In this document: piece by piece, positions 44,587-54,583 of the stretch
Layout: each line of letters opens with the position of its first letter
How positions within the stretch are numbered: the first letter of the stretch is position 1
Source: Gymnodinialimonas sp. 57CJ19
GTDB lineage: Bacteria > Pseudomonadota > Alphaproteobacteria > Rhodobacterales > Rhodobacteraceae
Reading direction: 5' to 3'
DNA: 64,000 nt
Assembly: GCF_038396845.1 (NCBI RefSeq)
Contig: NZ_CP151587.1
Span: forward strand, 2,268,001 to 2,332,000
Notes under the pieces: generated by a model
Told to the model about the DNA's origin: nothing
Seen by the model: only the letters and a program-made list of their open reading frames with translations
The model's database searches: none
Program-made: the position numbers and the translations under genes

Positions 44587-47376
44587 ATGGCATTCGGTAA
44601 AGGGCATCATCTACATCTGGTGGATGGCTCGGCCTTCATCTTTCGCGCCTACCACGCGCTACCGCCGCTGACGCGGAAATCCGATGGCTTGCCGATTGGC
44701 GCTGTCGCGGGATTCTGCAACATGCTGCACCGCATGATTGAAGCCAACACAGGCCCTGACGCTCCCACCCATGCCGCTGTTATCTTTGACAAAGGTAGCC
44801 ACACTTTCCGCAACGAGCTCTATGATCAATACAAGGCCAACCGCGAGGCGATGCCCGAGGATTTGCGCCCGCAGATACCGCTGACCCGGGACGCGACGCG
44901 GGCGTTCAACCTCGCTTGCATCGAGATGGAGGGGTTCGAGGCCGACGACATTATCGCCACCTACGCCCGCCAAGCCCGAGAGGCCGGGGGGCGCTGCACG
45001 ATCATTTCCTCGGACAAGGACATGATGCAATTGGTCGGCGACGGCGTGGAAATGTTCGACGCCATGAAAAACACGCGCATCGACCGCGAAGGGGTGGAGG
45101 CTAAGTTCGGCGTCGGACCCGAGCGTGTGGTGGATGTGCAGGCCCTGGCCGGAGATAGCGTGGATAACGTGCCCGGTGCCCCGGGGATCGGGATCAAGAC
45201 CGCCGCCCTTCTGATCAACGAATACGGCGACCTGGACGAACTTCTGGCCCGTGCGGAGGAAATCAAGCAACCCAAACGCCGCCAAACCCTGATCGACAAT
45301 GAGGCGCAAATTCGTCTGTCGCGGCAGTTAGTTCTGTTGGACGATCAGGTGCAAGTGCCGGAACCGCTGGATGATCTGGAAGTGCGCGACCCAGAGCCGG
45401 ACGTGCTGCTTGCTTTCCTGGCTGAGATGGAGTTCCGCACGTTAACCAAGCGTATCGCAGAGCGAGCGGGCGTAGAGGCCCCCGCCATTGCCGAGCCCGC
45501 AGCCCCCGCCGCCCAGGAAGCCCCGGAAATGCCGCCCATCGACCACGCAGGATACGAGGTGGTTAACGACGTTAAGACCTTGCAGGACTGGGTAGACCGG
45601 GCCTCGGCCTGGGGTACCGTCGCGTTTGATACGGAAACGACCTCGCTGAATGAGATGGTGGCGGAACTGGTCGGCGTCTCGCTCTGCATCAAGCCCGGCG
45701 AAGCTTGCTACATCCCCCTGCTGCACCGGGGCAGCGGCGACGACCTGTTTGCCGATACTTCTCTGGCGGAAGGGCAAATCCCGTTAGAAGACGCCTTGGC
45801 CGTGCTGAAGCCGATGCTAGAGGACGAAAGCGTCCTGAAAGTTGCGCAGAACGCCAAATATGACGTGAAGGTGCTGGCCAATTACGGCGTGAGTGTCGCG
45901 CCCATCGACGACACGATGTTGCTGTCCTACGCGATGCACGCGGGCTTGCATAACCACGGTATGGATAGCCTGTCTGAGCGCTACCTCGGGCACACGCCTC
46001 TGCCGATCAAGTCCTTGATCGGAAGCGGAAAATCCCAAATCACTTTCGACCGCGTGCCGATTGCGGACGCCGCGCCCTATGCGGCGGAAGACGCCGATGT
46101 CACGCTGCGGCTGCACAAGCTTTTCAAGCCGAAACTGCACACCGTTGGCGTCACGAAAGTGTACGAAAAGTTGGAGCGCCCTTTGGTGCCCGTTCTGGCC
46201 CGAATGGAGCGATCTGGCATCAAGGTGGACCGAGAGGTTCTGTCACGCATGTCCAACGCATTCGCTCAGAAAATGGCGGGTCTTGAGGCGGAAATTCACG
46301 AGTTGGCAGGCGAAAGCTTCAACGTAGGCTCCCCCGCGCAGTTGGGAGAAATACTGTTTGATAAGATGGGCTTGCAGGGCGGGAAAAAAGGGAAGACCGG
46401 CAAATATTCCACCGGTGCAGATATTCTAGAAGATCTGGCGACGGAGCACGATTTGCCGGGACGGGTGTTGGATTGGCGGCAGCTGTCCAAGCTGAAATCC
46501 ACCTACACAGACGCGTTGCAGGATCACATCAATCCGGACACCGGCCGCGTGCACACCAGCTATTCGATTGCGGGCGCCAACACCGGGCGCCTCGCCTCCA
46601 CCGATCCCAACCTGCAAAACATCCCGATCCGGTCCGATGAAGGCCGCCGCATCCGCGAAGCTTTCGTGGCGGAACCCGGTAAGGTTTTGGTGGCGCTCGA
46701 TTATTCCCAGATTGAGCTGCGTATTCTGGCCCATATTGCGGGGATCGACGCGCTGAAACAGGCCTTTAAGGAAGGTCAGGATATCCACGCTGCCACGGCG
46801 TCCGAGATGTTCAATGTGCCCCTCGAAGACATGACACCGGACGTGCGCCGTCAAGCCAAGGCGATCAACTTCGGCGTGATCTACGGCATCTCGGGCTTCG
46901 GGTTGGCGCGTAACCTGCGCATCCCACGGGCCGAGGCGCAGGGCTTCATCGACCGCTACTTCGAGCGTTTCCCCGGCATCCGCACCTACATGGACGACAC
47001 CAAGAAATTCGCCAAGGACCACCTCTATGTAGAGACGCTGTTCGGTCGCAAGATCCACACGCCCGAGATCAACGCCAAGGGACCCGGCGCAGGCTTCGCG
47101 GGCCGCGCCGCGATCAACGCGCCGATCCAAGGCACCGCCGCCGATATTATCCGGCGCGCCATGGTGCGGATGGAGGATGCGATCAAGGACATCCCCGCCA
47201 CGATGCTGCTGCAAGTCCACGATGAATTGGTGTTTGAAGTGGATGAAGATGCCACGGACGCCCTGATTTCCAAGGCAAAAGAGGTGATGGAAGGCGCGGC
47301 TGATCCCGCCGTTCATCTGTCGGTGCCGATCACAGTGGACGCAGGCCAAGGGGCGAACTGGGCCGAGGCTCATTGA
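44587..47376 (+). CDS. polA: DNA polymerase I
   Basis: Polymerase of 929 residues with all three domains. The 5'-3' exonuclease (about 1-290) has HLVDGSAFIFRAYHAL and FEADDIIATYA. The 3'-5' proofreading domain appears active, with FDTETTSLNEM near residue 346. The family A polymerase has the motif A DYSQIELRILAHI near 704, motif B RRQAKAINFGVIYGIS and motif C LQVHDELVFEV near 877. The ATG at 44587 follows AGGAGGGG. A downstream TTG-start gene overlaps its stop. Confidence 0.97.
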   Translation: MAFGKGHHLHLVDGSAFIFRAYHALPPLTRKSDGLPIGAVAGFCNMLHRMIEANTGPDAPTHAAVIFDKGSHTFRNELYDQYKANREAMPEDLRPQIPLTRDATRAFNLACIEMEGFEADDIIATYARQAREAGGRCTIISSDKDMMQLVGDGVEMFDAMKNTRIDREGVEAKFGVGPERVVDVQALAGDSVDNVPGAPGIGIKTAALLINEYGDLDELLARAEEIKQPKRRQTLIDNEAQIRLSRQLVLLDDQVQVPEPLDDLEVRDPEPDVLLAFLAEMEFRTLTKRIAERAGVEAPAIAEPAAPAAQEAPEMPPIDHAGYEVVNDVKTLQDWVDRASAWGTVAFDTETTSLNEMVAELVGVSLCIKPGEACYIPLLHRGSGDDLFADTSLAEGQIPLEDALAVLKPMLEDESVLKVAQNAKYDVKVLANYGVSVAPIDDTMLLSYAMHAGLHNHGMDSLSERYLGHTPLPIKSLIGSGKSQITFDRVPIADAAPYAAEDADVTLRLHKLFKPKLHTVGVTKVYEKLERPLVPVLARMERSGIKVDREVLSRMSNAFAQKMAGLEAEIHELAGESFNVGSPAQLGEILFDKMGLQGGKKGKTGKYSTGADILEDLATEHDLPGRVLDWRQLSKLKSTYTDALQDHINPDTGRVHTSYSIAGANTGRLASTDPNLQNIPIRSDEGRRIREAFVAEPGKVLVALDYSQIELRILAHIAGIDALKQAFKEGQDIHAATASEMFNVPLEDMTPDVRRQAKAINFGVIYGISGFGLARNLRIPRAEAQGFIDRYFERFPGIRTYMDDTKKFAKDHLYVETLFGRKIHTPEINAKGPGAGFAGRAAINAPIQGTAADIIRRAMVRMEDAIKDIPATMLLQVHDELVFEVDEDATDALISKAKEVMEGAADPAVHLSVPITVDAGQGANWAEAH

Positions 47377-47726
47377 TACAGGACTGGCCCCAACTTCGCG
47401 CCTTCGCCCTGTCGCTCGGCCTGCCGAAGGTCGAAGACGCCGTCAGTTGGGGCAATCCGAACCTCAAGGCCCACGGCAAGATGTGGTGCTGGTGGTCGCC
47501 TTACATCGATGCCGCGATCTTCAAGGGCACCCGGGACGAGCGCGAGATGTTGCGCGAAGCCGACCCCGACACGTTTGTGATGCACGACCACTATGCCAAA
47601 ACGGGGCTCATTTTGGTCGCCGCAGGGCGAATTGACCGCGGTTGGGCCGAAGCGCGGTTGCGCCGCACATGGCGAGAAAACGCGCCCAAGCGGTGGTTGG
47701 CGAAATTCGACGCGGGGGAGGTCTAG
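47373..47726 (+). CDS. MmcQ/YjbR-family protein
   Basis: Protein of 117 residues with the YjbR fold pattern: SLGLPKVEDAVSWGNPNLKA, MWCWWSPYIDAAIFKG and the C-terminal LRRTWRENAPKRWL. It is probably DNA-binding by family but has no known role. The likely start is a TTG overlapping the polA stop (TTGA), which couples it to polA. Confidence 0.85.
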   Translation: MIQDWPQLRAFALSLGLPKVEDAVSWGNPNLKAHGKMWCWWSPYIDAAIFKGTRDEREMLREADPDTFVMHDHYAKTGLILVAAGRIDRGWAEARLRRTWRENAPKRWLAKFDAGEV

Positions 47727-47727
47727 G

Positions 47728-48162
47728 ATGCAGTGGCTCTATGTGTTGCGCGGCACGCTGGTGGCTTACCTCTTTGGCATTTTGCTCGTCGCCATCCCGA
47801 TGCTGATTGAGGGTGGTCAAGCACCCGGGGCGATATGGCTCGTGGCTTTCTTTGGCCTCTTTGCGCTGATCCCGCTTCAGATTGTTGTCTTTGTGGTTTG
47901 GGGAATTTTGGCGAAGAAACAGGCACTTGTGACGTTTCGCCAAGCGATGGGCGTTTGCGCGGGGATCTTCTTTGGCCTGACGTTCCTGAGCACCTTGGCG
48001 GATGGAGAGCTCCTCGTCGGTCTGGTGATGGCCGTCGCAAGCCCGATTGTGGGGGCGATTTTTGGCGGCGTGTTCTGGGTCGGCGCGTTCGGGTTTCGCA
48101 AAGAGATGCAGATGGGCAAAGAAATGCAAACTCGTAGACGGACGCCAGAGGGCCTGCGCTGA
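47728..48162 (+). CDS. Hypothetical membrane protein
   Basis: Protein of 144 residues with four predicted membrane helices (about 7-27, 34-56, 68-88 and 95-122) and a short basic C-terminus (EMQTRRRTPEGLR). No family recognised. It starts 1 nt after the YjbR-like gene and shares its last base with the start of the pseudouridine synthase gene, so it sits inside a tightly packed operon. Confidence 0.75.
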   Translation: MQWLYVLRGTLVAYLFGILLVAIPMLIEGGQAPGAIWLVAFFGLFALIPLQIVVFVVWGILAKKQALVTFRQAMGVCAGIFFGLTFLSTLADGELLVGLVMAVASPIVGAIFGGVFWVGAFGFRKEMQMGKEMQTRRRTPEGLR

Positions 48163-48692
48163 TGCTTATCGCGGTGAACAAGCCGATGAACATGCTGTCG
48201 CAATTCACGTCCGAAGGCGGCTGGCCCGCGCTGGACGCGCTTGGATTGCCCAAGGGTGTTTATGCCGCTGGACGGTTGGACCGCGATAGCGAAGGGCTGC
48301 TTCTGCTGACGGACGACGGCGGGCTACAAGCGCGGATATCTTCGCCCAAGTACAAGTCACCCAAGGTCTATTTTGCTTTGGTGGAGGGGGTGCCCGATGA
48401 CGCTGCCTTGGCCAAACTGCGCACGGGCGTCGTGTTGAAAGACGGCAAGACCGCGCCCTGCGAGGCCGAAGCCGTGGGCACGCCCGATTGGATCTGGGAC
48501 CGTGACCCCCCGGTGCGCATCCGCAAGAGCATTACCGATACATGGGTGCGGTTAACTCTGACGGAGGGTAAAAACCGCCAAGTGCGCCGCATGTGCGCGG
48601 GCGTAGGATTCCCGGTGATCCGGCTGGTGCGGTTTTCTATCGGGCCCCACGATATCAGAGGGTTAGCGCCCGGAGAATGGCGAGAGCTTTAG
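48162..48692 (+). CDS. RluE-like 23S rRNA pseudouridine synthase
   Basis: Pseudouridine synthase of 176 residues, RsuA/RluE group without an S4 domain. The catalytic aspartate is in AGRLDRDSEGLLLLTDDG, and the late motif GKNRQVRRMCAGVGFPVIRLVR is complete. Size and lack of S4 match RluE, which modifies U2457 of 23S rRNA in E. coli; the exact target here is inferred. Confidence 0.88.
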   Translation: MLIAVNKPMNMLSQFTSEGGWPALDALGLPKGVYAAGRLDRDSEGLLLLTDDGGLQARISSPKYKSPKVYFALVEGVPDDAALAKLRTGVVLKDGKTAPCEAEAVGTPDWIWDRDPPVRIRKSITDTWVRLTLTEGKNRQVRRMCAGVGFPVIRLVRFSIGPHDIRGLAPGEWREL

Positions 48693-48693
48693 T

Positions 48694-48990
48694 CTAGGCG
48701 CTACAGGTGATCTCGATCCAGCCGGGCAGAAGGCCACGGGGTGGCGTCACCTCGACCGATAGCCGGGACATGTTGATCGTTTCGCACCGCATGGCGGCGG
48801 AATAGTCGATGGCAAAGCGGTCCAATTCGCTGACCGGAGGCCAGTAGGGGGCGACAAACCCAAGGTCGCCGCCGCCCATATAGGCCGGAACTACGAAGGG
48901 GCCGACCGGGTCGGCCCGGGTGGCGATCAAAACCACCATCGTCATAAGGCTGCCGAGGGCCATAAGGCCCAGGGCTTTAAGCAGTCTCAC
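48694..48990 (-). CDS. Hypothetical small exported or membrane protein downstream of pdhC
   Basis: Protein of 98 residues with an N-terminal hydrophobic stretch (about 4-24) that may be a signal anchor, and a polar remainder with two cysteines ([16 protein letters not shown]). No family recognised. It overlaps the pdhC stop by 4 nt (ATGA) and is probably the last gene of the pyruvate dehydrogenase operon. Confidence 0.7.
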   Translation of the reverse strand: MRLLKALGLMALGSLMTMVVLIATRADPVGPFVVPAYMGGGDLGFVAPYWPPVSELDRFAIDYSAAMRCETINMSRLSVEVTPPRGLLPGWIEITCSA

Positions 48991-50297
48991 GCCAGCATTA
49001 CCATTGGGTTTTCAAGGTTGTCCTTGATCGCGGCCAGAAGCTCGGCCCCCAAAGCGCCGTCAATCACACGGTGATCGACAGAGAGCGTGGTGGACATGAC
49101 GGTGGCCACTGTCAGCTCTCCGTCCGCGCCGACGACGGGTTTTTTGACGCCCGCACCAACCGCCAGGATCGCGCCATGGGGCGGGTTGATGACGGCGTCA
49201 AAGTTCTCGATCCCCATCATCCCGAGGTTCGAGATCGCGAAGGAACCGCCTACATATTCGTGGGGCTGCAATTTGCCATCGCGGGCTCGGCCTGCGAGGT
49301 CCTTCATTTCGGCAGACAGAGCCGAAAGGGACTTCGTATCGCTGTCCTGCAAGACCGGGGTGAACAGACCACCCTCGACGGCCACCGCAACGGCCACATC
49401 GGAGGGCTTCAGCTTGATCATCCGGTCGCCGGCCCAAACGGCGTTGGCGTCGGGCACCTGTTGCAGGGCAAGGGCGCAGGCCTTGATGACGAAGTCGTTG
49501 ACCGACAGTTTCACGCCCCGGCTTTCCAGCTGTTTGTTGAGCTGAGAGCGGAACTTGAGCAACGCATCCAGCTGGATATCGCGGCGCAGATAGAAGTGTG
49601 GGATCGTTTGCTTGGCCTCGGTGAGGCGGGCGGCGACAGTCTTGCGCATGCCGTTGAGCTTGACCTCTTCGAACTCGCGGCCCTCGTACATCTTGAGGAC
49701 TTGTTCGGCGCTTGGCCCCGTGGGCATGGACCCACCCGCGGCGGCAGCTTTGGGCGCTTCGGCGGGGGCAGAAGCGGCTTTGGGGGCGGCAGATGCGCCT
49801 TCCACATCGGCTTTCACGATGCGGCCATGGGGGCCGGAGCCGGTGATTGAGGCAAGGTCAACGCCCTTATCCGCCGCGATGCGCCGCGCGAGGGGGGAGG
49901 CGAAGATGCGTTCGCCGCTGGCCGTTGCGGGGGCTGCGGGGGCAGGGGTGGCCGCTGTCGCGGCGGGCTTGGCGTCCGCCTGCTCGGCCTCTCCCGAGGC
50001 CTCCACGGCGCTGGAACCTGCGGCGGGCGCTGTTGGCGCGGCAGAGAAGTCTTCGCCCTCTTCGCCGATCAGGGCGATGGCGGTGTTGACCTTCACGCCT
50101 TCGGTGCCTTCGGCAACAAGGATCTTGCCGATGATGCCTTCATCTACGGCTTCGAATTCCATCGTGGCTTTGTCGGTCTCAATCTCGGCCAACAGGTCAC
50201 CGGACTGGACGGTGTCGCCTTCCTTGACGAGCCATTTGGCAAGGGTGCCTTCCTCCATCGTGGGGGAGAGGGCGGGCATGAGAAGTTCAATAGGCAT
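48987..50297 (-). CDS. pdhC: Pyruvate dehydrogenase E2 (dihydrolipoamide acetyltransferase)
   Basis: E2 of 436 residues: one lipoyl domain (about 1-78, lipoylated K43 in [13 protein letters not shown]), an Ala/Pro-rich linker, a peripheral subunit-binding domain (about 130-165, [16 protein letters not shown]), a second linker and the acetyltransferase core (about 205-436) with the catalytic [14 protein letters not shown]. It forms the core of the complex, transferring acetyl to CoA. It is last of the three enzyme genes; a DUF5076 gene lies between it and pdhB. Confidence 0.96.
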   Translation of the reverse strand: MPIELLMPALSPTMEEGTLAKWLVKEGDTVQSGDLLAEIETDKATMEFEAVDEGIIGKILVAEGTEGVKVNTAIALIGEEGEDFSAAPTAPAAGSSAVEASGEAEQADAKPAATAATPAPAAPATASGERIFASPLARRIAADKGVDLASITGSGPHGRIVKADVEGASAAPKAASAPAEAPKAAAAGGSMPTGPSAEQVLKMYEGREFEEVKLNGMRKTVAARLTEAKQTIPHFYLRRDIQLDALLKFRSQLNKQLESRGVKLSVNDFVIKACALALQQVPDANAVWAGDRMIKLKPSDVAVAVAVEGGLFTPVLQDSDTKSLSALSAEMKDLAGRARDGKLQPHEYVGGSFAISNLGMMGIENFDAVINPPHGAILAVGAGVKKPVVGADGELTVATVMSTTLSVDHRVIDGALGAELLAAIKDNLENPMVMLA

Positions 50298-50324
50298 GGG
50301 TTTCTCCCTTGGAGGGGGTGTCGC

Positions 50325-50573
50325 TTATTCGAGCGTGATGTGAGTGAAGGGCGCCCGCGGGGTGGCGCCTTTCTTGAGGGCTTTGATGGCGTCCGTCAGG
50401 TCGTGCTGCTGCGTGGCGATCCATTCGTAGGCCTGATCGTGGCTGACAGCTTTGTCGGTGCCATATTGCTGAGACAGCAAAGCGTCCGGGACCAGAGCCA
50501 CTACCGCATCCCCGCCCAGATCGACGGAGACACGGTAGGCATCAGCAGAAGCATTTTTACCAAGGACTTGCAT
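50325..50573 (-). CDS. DUF5076 protein inside the pdh operon
   Basis: Protein of 82 residues: QVLGKNASADAYRVSVDLGG, a central DALLSQQYGTDKAVSHDQAY helix region and THITLE at the end. The ATG at 50573 overlaps the pdhB stop by 1 nt, and pdhC follows after 27 nt, so it is translated as part of the complex operon. Function unknown. The placement suggests a role in assembly or regulation of pyruvate dehydrogenase, which is inference. Confidence 0.78.
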   Translation of the reverse strand: MQVLGKNASADAYRVSVDLGGDAVVALVPDALLSQQYGTDKAVSHDQAYEWIATQQHDLTDAIKALKKGATPRAPFTHITLE

Positions 50574-51946
50574 CAGCGGTAGGTCACCTGTTTGCACGCG
50601 GCCACGACCTCATCAGTGGTGATCAGCGCGTGGCGTTCAAGGTTCGCCGCATAGGGCATGGGCACGTCCTTGCCGGTGCAGTTGATGACCGGCGCATCGA
50701 GGTAATCGAAGGCGTTTTCCATCAAATAGGCGCTGAGGTGGTTGCCGATGGAGGCGACGGGGAAGCCTTCCTCTACGGTGACGCAGCGGTTGGTTTTCAT
50801 CACCGAGGCCAGCAAGGTGTCATAGTCCAGCGGACGCAGGGTGCGCAGGTCGATGACTTCGGCCGAGATGCCTTCTTCGGCCAGTTTTTCGGCCGCTTCC
50901 AGCGCGTAGGTCATGCCGATGCCGAAGGACACGATGGTCAGGTCCGTGCCTTCGCGCCAGATCTTGGCCTTGCCGAAGGGAATGGTGAAATCATCCATGT
51001 CCGGCACCTCGAACGAGCGGCCATAGAGGATCTCGTTCTCGAGGAAAATCACCGGGTTGGGGTCGCGGATGGCGGTTTTCAGCAGGCCTTTGGCGTCGGC
51101 TGCCGAGTAGGGCATCACGACCTTGAGGCCGGGCACCTGGGCGTACCATGCGGCGTAATCGTGGGAGTGCTGCGCGCCCACACGGGCAGCGGCACCGTTG
51201 GCACCCCGGAACACCATGGGCGCGCCCATCTGGCCGCCGGACATATAGAGCGTCTTGGCGGCGGAGTTGATGATATGGTCAATCGCCTGCATGGCGAAGT
51301 TGAAGGTCATGAACTCCACAATCGGCTTGAGACCGCCAAAGGAGGCACCGACACCGATACCGGCGAAACCGTGCTCGGTGATCGGCGTGTCGATGACGCG
51401 CTTGGCGCCGAATTCGTCCAACATGCCCTGGGTGATTTTATAGGCCCCGTTGTATTCTGCGACTTCCTCACCCATCACGAAAACGCTTTCGTCGGCGCGC
51501 ATTTCCTCCGACATCGCATCGCGGAGCGCTTCGCGCACCGTTTGCGTTTTCATCGCCGTGCCTTCGGGCCAGTCGGGCGAGGTGTCTGTTTTCGGCGCGG
51601 CGGGAGCGGCAGCCGCGACGGGGGCCGCCTGCTCAGCCGCTGGCGCGGCTTCCTCGGCGCTTGACGCTGGTGCGGCAGAAGCAGAGGCGGCGGACATGTC
51701 CTCGCCTTCCTCACCGATGATGGCGATGGCGGTGTTCACTTTCACGCCTTCGGTGCCTTCCTCGATCAGGATCTTGCCGATCACGCCTTCATCGACGGCC
51801 TCGAACTCCATCGTGGCCTTGTCGGTTTCGATCTCGGCCAGAATATCGCCGGATTGGACGGTGTCGCCTTCCTTGACCATCCATTTGGCCAAGGTCCCTT
51901 CTTCCATCGTGGGGGAGAGGGCGGGCATCAGAATTTCTACAGCCAT
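50573..51946 (-). CDS. pdhB: Pyruvate dehydrogenase E1 beta with N-terminal lipoyl domain
   Basis: E1 beta of 457 residues. Residues 1-78 are a lipoyl domain almost identical to that of E2 (K43 in [15 protein letters not shown]), followed by an Ala/Pro linker to about 125, then the transketolase-like beta subunit ([50 protein letters not shown]). The fused lipoyl domain is characteristic of many alphaproteobacterial pdhB genes. It starts immediately after the pdhA stop with no gap. Confidence 0.96.
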   Translation of the reverse strand: MAVEILMPALSPTMEEGTLAKWMVKEGDTVQSGDILAEIETDKATMEFEAVDEGVIGKILIEEGTEGVKVNTAIAIIGEEGEDMSAASASAAPASSAEEAAPAAEQAAPVAAAAPAAPKTDTSPDWPEGTAMKTQTVREALRDAMSEEMRADESVFVMGEEVAEYNGAYKITQGMLDEFGAKRVIDTPITEHGFAGIGVGASFGGLKPIVEFMTFNFAMQAIDHIINSAAKTLYMSGGQMGAPMVFRGANGAAARVGAQHSHDYAAWYAQVPGLKVVMPYSAADAKGLLKTAIRDPNPVIFLENEILYGRSFEVPDMDDFTIPFGKAKIWREGTDLTIVSFGIGMTYALEAAEKLAEEGISAEVIDLRTLRPLDYDTLLASVMKTNRCVTVEEGFPVASIGNHLSAYLMENAFDYLDAPVINCTGKDVPMPYAANLERHALITTDEVVAACKQVTYR

Positions 51947-52975
51947 TTACACAGCCTCCCCTTGCGGTGCCTCTTCGGCGTAAATGTCGGTCCAAAGCTC
52001 CTCCAGCGCGGGCTCGGGCGAGGTTTTCGCGAACTCGGCGGAGTCGTTGACGATTTCCTTGATCTCTTTGTCGATGGCTTTCAGATCGTCTTCCGAGGCG
52101 TGACCGCCCGTCAGCAGCATCTGGCGCACGTGTTCGATCGCGTCGCGCTTCTCGCGCATTTCCTGCACTTCTTCGCGGGTCCGGTACTTGGCCGGATCAG
52201 ACATGGAGTGGCCGCGATAGCGGTAGGTCTTGATTTCCAGAATGTAGGGACCTTTGCCCGCCCGGCAGTGGGCCACGGCCTTTTCGCCGGCGGCCTTAAC
52301 GGCCAGAACGTCCATACCGTCCACCTCTTCGCCGGGGATGCCGTAGGCGACGCCCCGTTCCCAGTAGGACGGGGACTTGGTGGAGCGTTGGGTAGAGGTA
52401 CCCATGGCGTACTGATTGTTTTCAATGACAAAAATGCAAGGCAGCTTCCACAGTTCGGCCATATTGTATGTCTCGTAGACTTGGCCCTGGTTGGCTGCGC
52501 CGTCGCCAAAGTAGGTGAAGGTCACGCGGTCGTTGCCGAGGTATTTATCGGCGAAGGCAAGGCCCGCGCCGATCGGCACCTGTGCCGCGACGATGCCGTG
52601 GCCGCCATAGAAATGCTTCTCCTTGGAGAACATGTGCATGGAGCCGCCCTTGCCCTTCGAATAACCGCCCTCGCGGCCCGTGAGCTCGGCCATGACGCCC
52701 TTGGGGTCCATGCCACAGGCCAGCATATGGCCGTGATCGCGGTAGGAGGTGATGCGCTTGTCGCCTTCCTCGGCCGCGGCTTCGAGGCCCACAACGACCG
52801 CTTCCTGCCCGATATAAAGGTGACAGAAGCCCCCAATCAGGCCCATGCCGTAAAGTTGGCCCGCCTTTTCTTCAAAGCGGCGGATCAAGAGCATCTCACG
52901 ATAGTATTTCTTGAGATCCTCGGCAGAGACATTGGCCTTTGAGCCTGTCTTTTCGGTCGTCTTGCGTGCAGCCAT
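51947..52975 (-). CDS. pdhA: Pyruvate dehydrogenase E1 alpha
   Basis: E1 alpha of 342 residues. The thiamine diphosphate motif is GDGAANQGQVYETYNMAELW followed by ENNQYAMGTS; the phosphorylation-loop-like region YRYRGHSMSDPAKYR is present. With PdhB it decarboxylates pyruvate and acetylates lipoyl groups. The ATG at 52975 has GAGGAG upstream. It is first gene of the operon; the 213 nt upstream contain no other gene and presumably the promoter. Confidence 0.96.
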   Translation of the reverse strand: MAARKTTEKTGSKANVSAEDLKKYYREMLLIRRFEEKAGQLYGMGLIGGFCHLYIGQEAVVVGLEAAAEEGDKRITSYRDHGHMLACGMDPKGVMAELTGREGGYSKGKGGSMHMFSKEKHFYGGHGIVAAQVPIGAGLAFADKYLGNDRVTFTYFGDGAANQGQVYETYNMAELWKLPCIFVIENNQYAMGTSTQRSTKSPSYWERGVAYGIPGEEVDGMDVLAVKAAGEKAVAHCRAGKGPYILEIKTYRYRGHSMSDPAKYRTREEVQEMREKRDAIEHVRQMLLTGGHASEDDLKAIDKEIKEIVNDSAEFAKTSPEPALEELWTDIYAEEAPQGEAV

Positions 52976-53188
52976 CGCGTGCCACTCCTCTTCGAGCCGG
53001 GAATAGTTTAACGTTGAACCAATTGTTATCAGAGGTTTTGCCGGGAGTCTTCCGGTAATGCTGACGCAGGGGCACAGACCTGCCATGTGTGCAGGGAATG
53101 CCTTTGGTTGCAGAAGGTTAGGTGCCGAGTTCGTGAGGAATAAATCGCTCGGGTCGCGCGTGTCGGCCCAAGCAGCGACACAACCGGC

Positions 53189-53482
53189 TTAAGGAAGGAT
53201 CACCTCGTCCGGGCGCACATAGCCCAACACGCTGCGGGCGCGTTCATCCAGTAGGTCAATATCCAGATAATCGTCCGAAAGGCGATGGGTCAGGATTTCC
53301 ATCCGTTGGGTCTGCATCTGCAAGGCGGCGAGCTCTTCAGTCAAACGATCCCGCTCTGCCTCGACCTGAATGCGTTGAAACAGACCGTTGTTCCCCTGCA
53401 CCGCGGTGAAGGTGAAGTAAAATCCCACAAGGAACAGGATTCCCGGCACGATGGCTCGGGTCAGGGAAAGGGTCCGCAACAT
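53189..53482 (-). CDS. Septum formation initiator (FtsB/DivIC-like)
   Basis: Protein of 97 residues with a single N-terminal membrane helix (about 10-30, AIVPGILFLVGFYFTFTAV), a coiled coil (about 36-66, AERDRLTEELAALQMQTQRM) and a C-terminal DLLDERARSVLGYVRPDEVI, the pattern of the FtsB/DivIC family of divisome proteins. The length fits. It lies alone between pdhA and the aldolase gene. Confidence 0.9.
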   Translation of the reverse strand: MLRTLSLTRAIVPGILFLVGFYFTFTAVQGNNGLFQRIQVEAERDRLTEELAALQMQTQRMEILTHRLSDDYLDIDLLDERARSVLGYVRPDEVILP

Positions 53483-53574
53483 GGTTCTGCCTCTTGGCTA
53501 TCACAAGCCATTCAATGCGGGCCTCTAACGGGTCCGTCCCAGACAGATTCGCATAATTCAAAGGCTTTGTGAAT

Positions 53575-53593
53575 CCCCCACATGTTGTGGGGG
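53575..53593 (-). terminator. Hairpin after the aldolase gene
   Basis: Perfect 8-bp stem CCCCCACA/TGTGGGGG with a 3-nt loop, 16 nt after the aldolase stop on the minus strand. The T-rich tail is weak. Confidence 0.55.
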
Positions 53594-53608
53594 CGAAAGA
53601 ACCGTGGC

Positions 53609-54499
53609 CTAGGTGATCGAGGCCGCGTGGATCGAGCCGATCGCGGCTTCCAGCTTGGCGTTGAAAGCGGCTTGGTCCTGCTGCGCGGAAAGCCCCTCGG
53701 TCAGGGCGCGGCTGAAGCTGGCGATCATGCCGTGATTGGCGGACAATTTGCCGTTGGCCTCATCGCGGGCGTAGCCGCCCGAAAGCGCCACGACCCGCAT
53801 CACCTTGGGGTGGGCAATCAGCGGGGCGTAGAAGTCGGCCTCCTCGGGGAGGGTCAGTTTCAGCATGATCTGCTGATCGCCAGACATTGCGTCCAGTTCG
53901 GCCAGGATCGCGTCGCGCAACACCGCCTCCGCCTCGGCCTTGGCGGGGGCGGTGATAGAAACTTCAGGCTCCAGAATGGGCACCATGCCGTGGTTCAACA
54001 CCTGCGCACCAACCTTGAATTGCTGCGCCACATTGGCGGCGATGCCTTGGGCGTTGGGCTCGGCAATTACCGACCGCGCCTTGGTGCCGAAGATGCCTTT
54101 TGCGGCAGCGCGTTCCAGCGTGGCGTCCAGATCGGGCATGGGTTTAAGCATCTGCACGCCGTCGCCTGCGGCCTCCAACCCCTTGTCGATTTTCAGGAAT
54201 GGCACCACTTGCCGTTGCGACCACAGGTATTCCGCGGCGGGGGTGCCTTCAATCTCGCGGTCCATCGTCATCTCGAACAGGATCGCGCCGATGACCTTTT
54301 TGCCGGTGAAGGCGGGGGCGGTGGCGATGCGGGCACGCATGGCGTGGATCAGGTCGAACATCTCGGCGTCCGAGCCATAGGCGGTTTCATCGACGCCGTA
54401 TTGCTTTAGCGCTTTGGGCGTCGAGCCGCCAGATTGGTCCAGCGCGGCGATAAAGCCCGCGCCGTTTTGCATTTGTGCGATCTGCTCGACGTTGCCCAT
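53609..54499 (-). CDS. Fructose-bisphosphate aldolase, class I
   Basis: Class I (Schiff-base) aldolase of 296 residues. The segments GAGFIAALDQSGGSTPKALK, VIGAILFEMTMDRE, VPFLKIDKGLEA and GMVPILEPEVSI match the class I family; no class II zinc ligands are present. It lies directly downstream of pgk (84 nt) on the same strand, with gap further upstream, giving a lower-glycolysis/gluconeogenesis block. Confidence 0.92.
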   Translation of the reverse strand: MGNVEQIAQMQNGAGFIAALDQSGGSTPKALKQYGVDETAYGSDAEMFDLIHAMRARIATAPAFTGKKVIGAILFEMTMDREIEGTPAAEYLWSQRQVVPFLKIDKGLEAAGDGVQMLKPMPDLDATLERAAAKGIFGTKARSVIAEPNAQGIAANVAQQFKVGAQVLNHGMVPILEPEVSITAPAKAEAEAVLRDAILAELDAMSGDQQIMLKLTLPEEADFYAPLIAHPKVMRVVALSGGYARDEANGKLSANHGMIASFSRALTEGLSAQQDQAAFNAKLEAAIGSIHAASIT

Positions 54500-54583
54500 G
54501 GGATGCTCCTTCGGTTCCGTTAAGAGCGGTCTAAGGGGCAGGGACGAAGGCGTCCATCATGGTTGCGCTACCATTGGCAAAGC

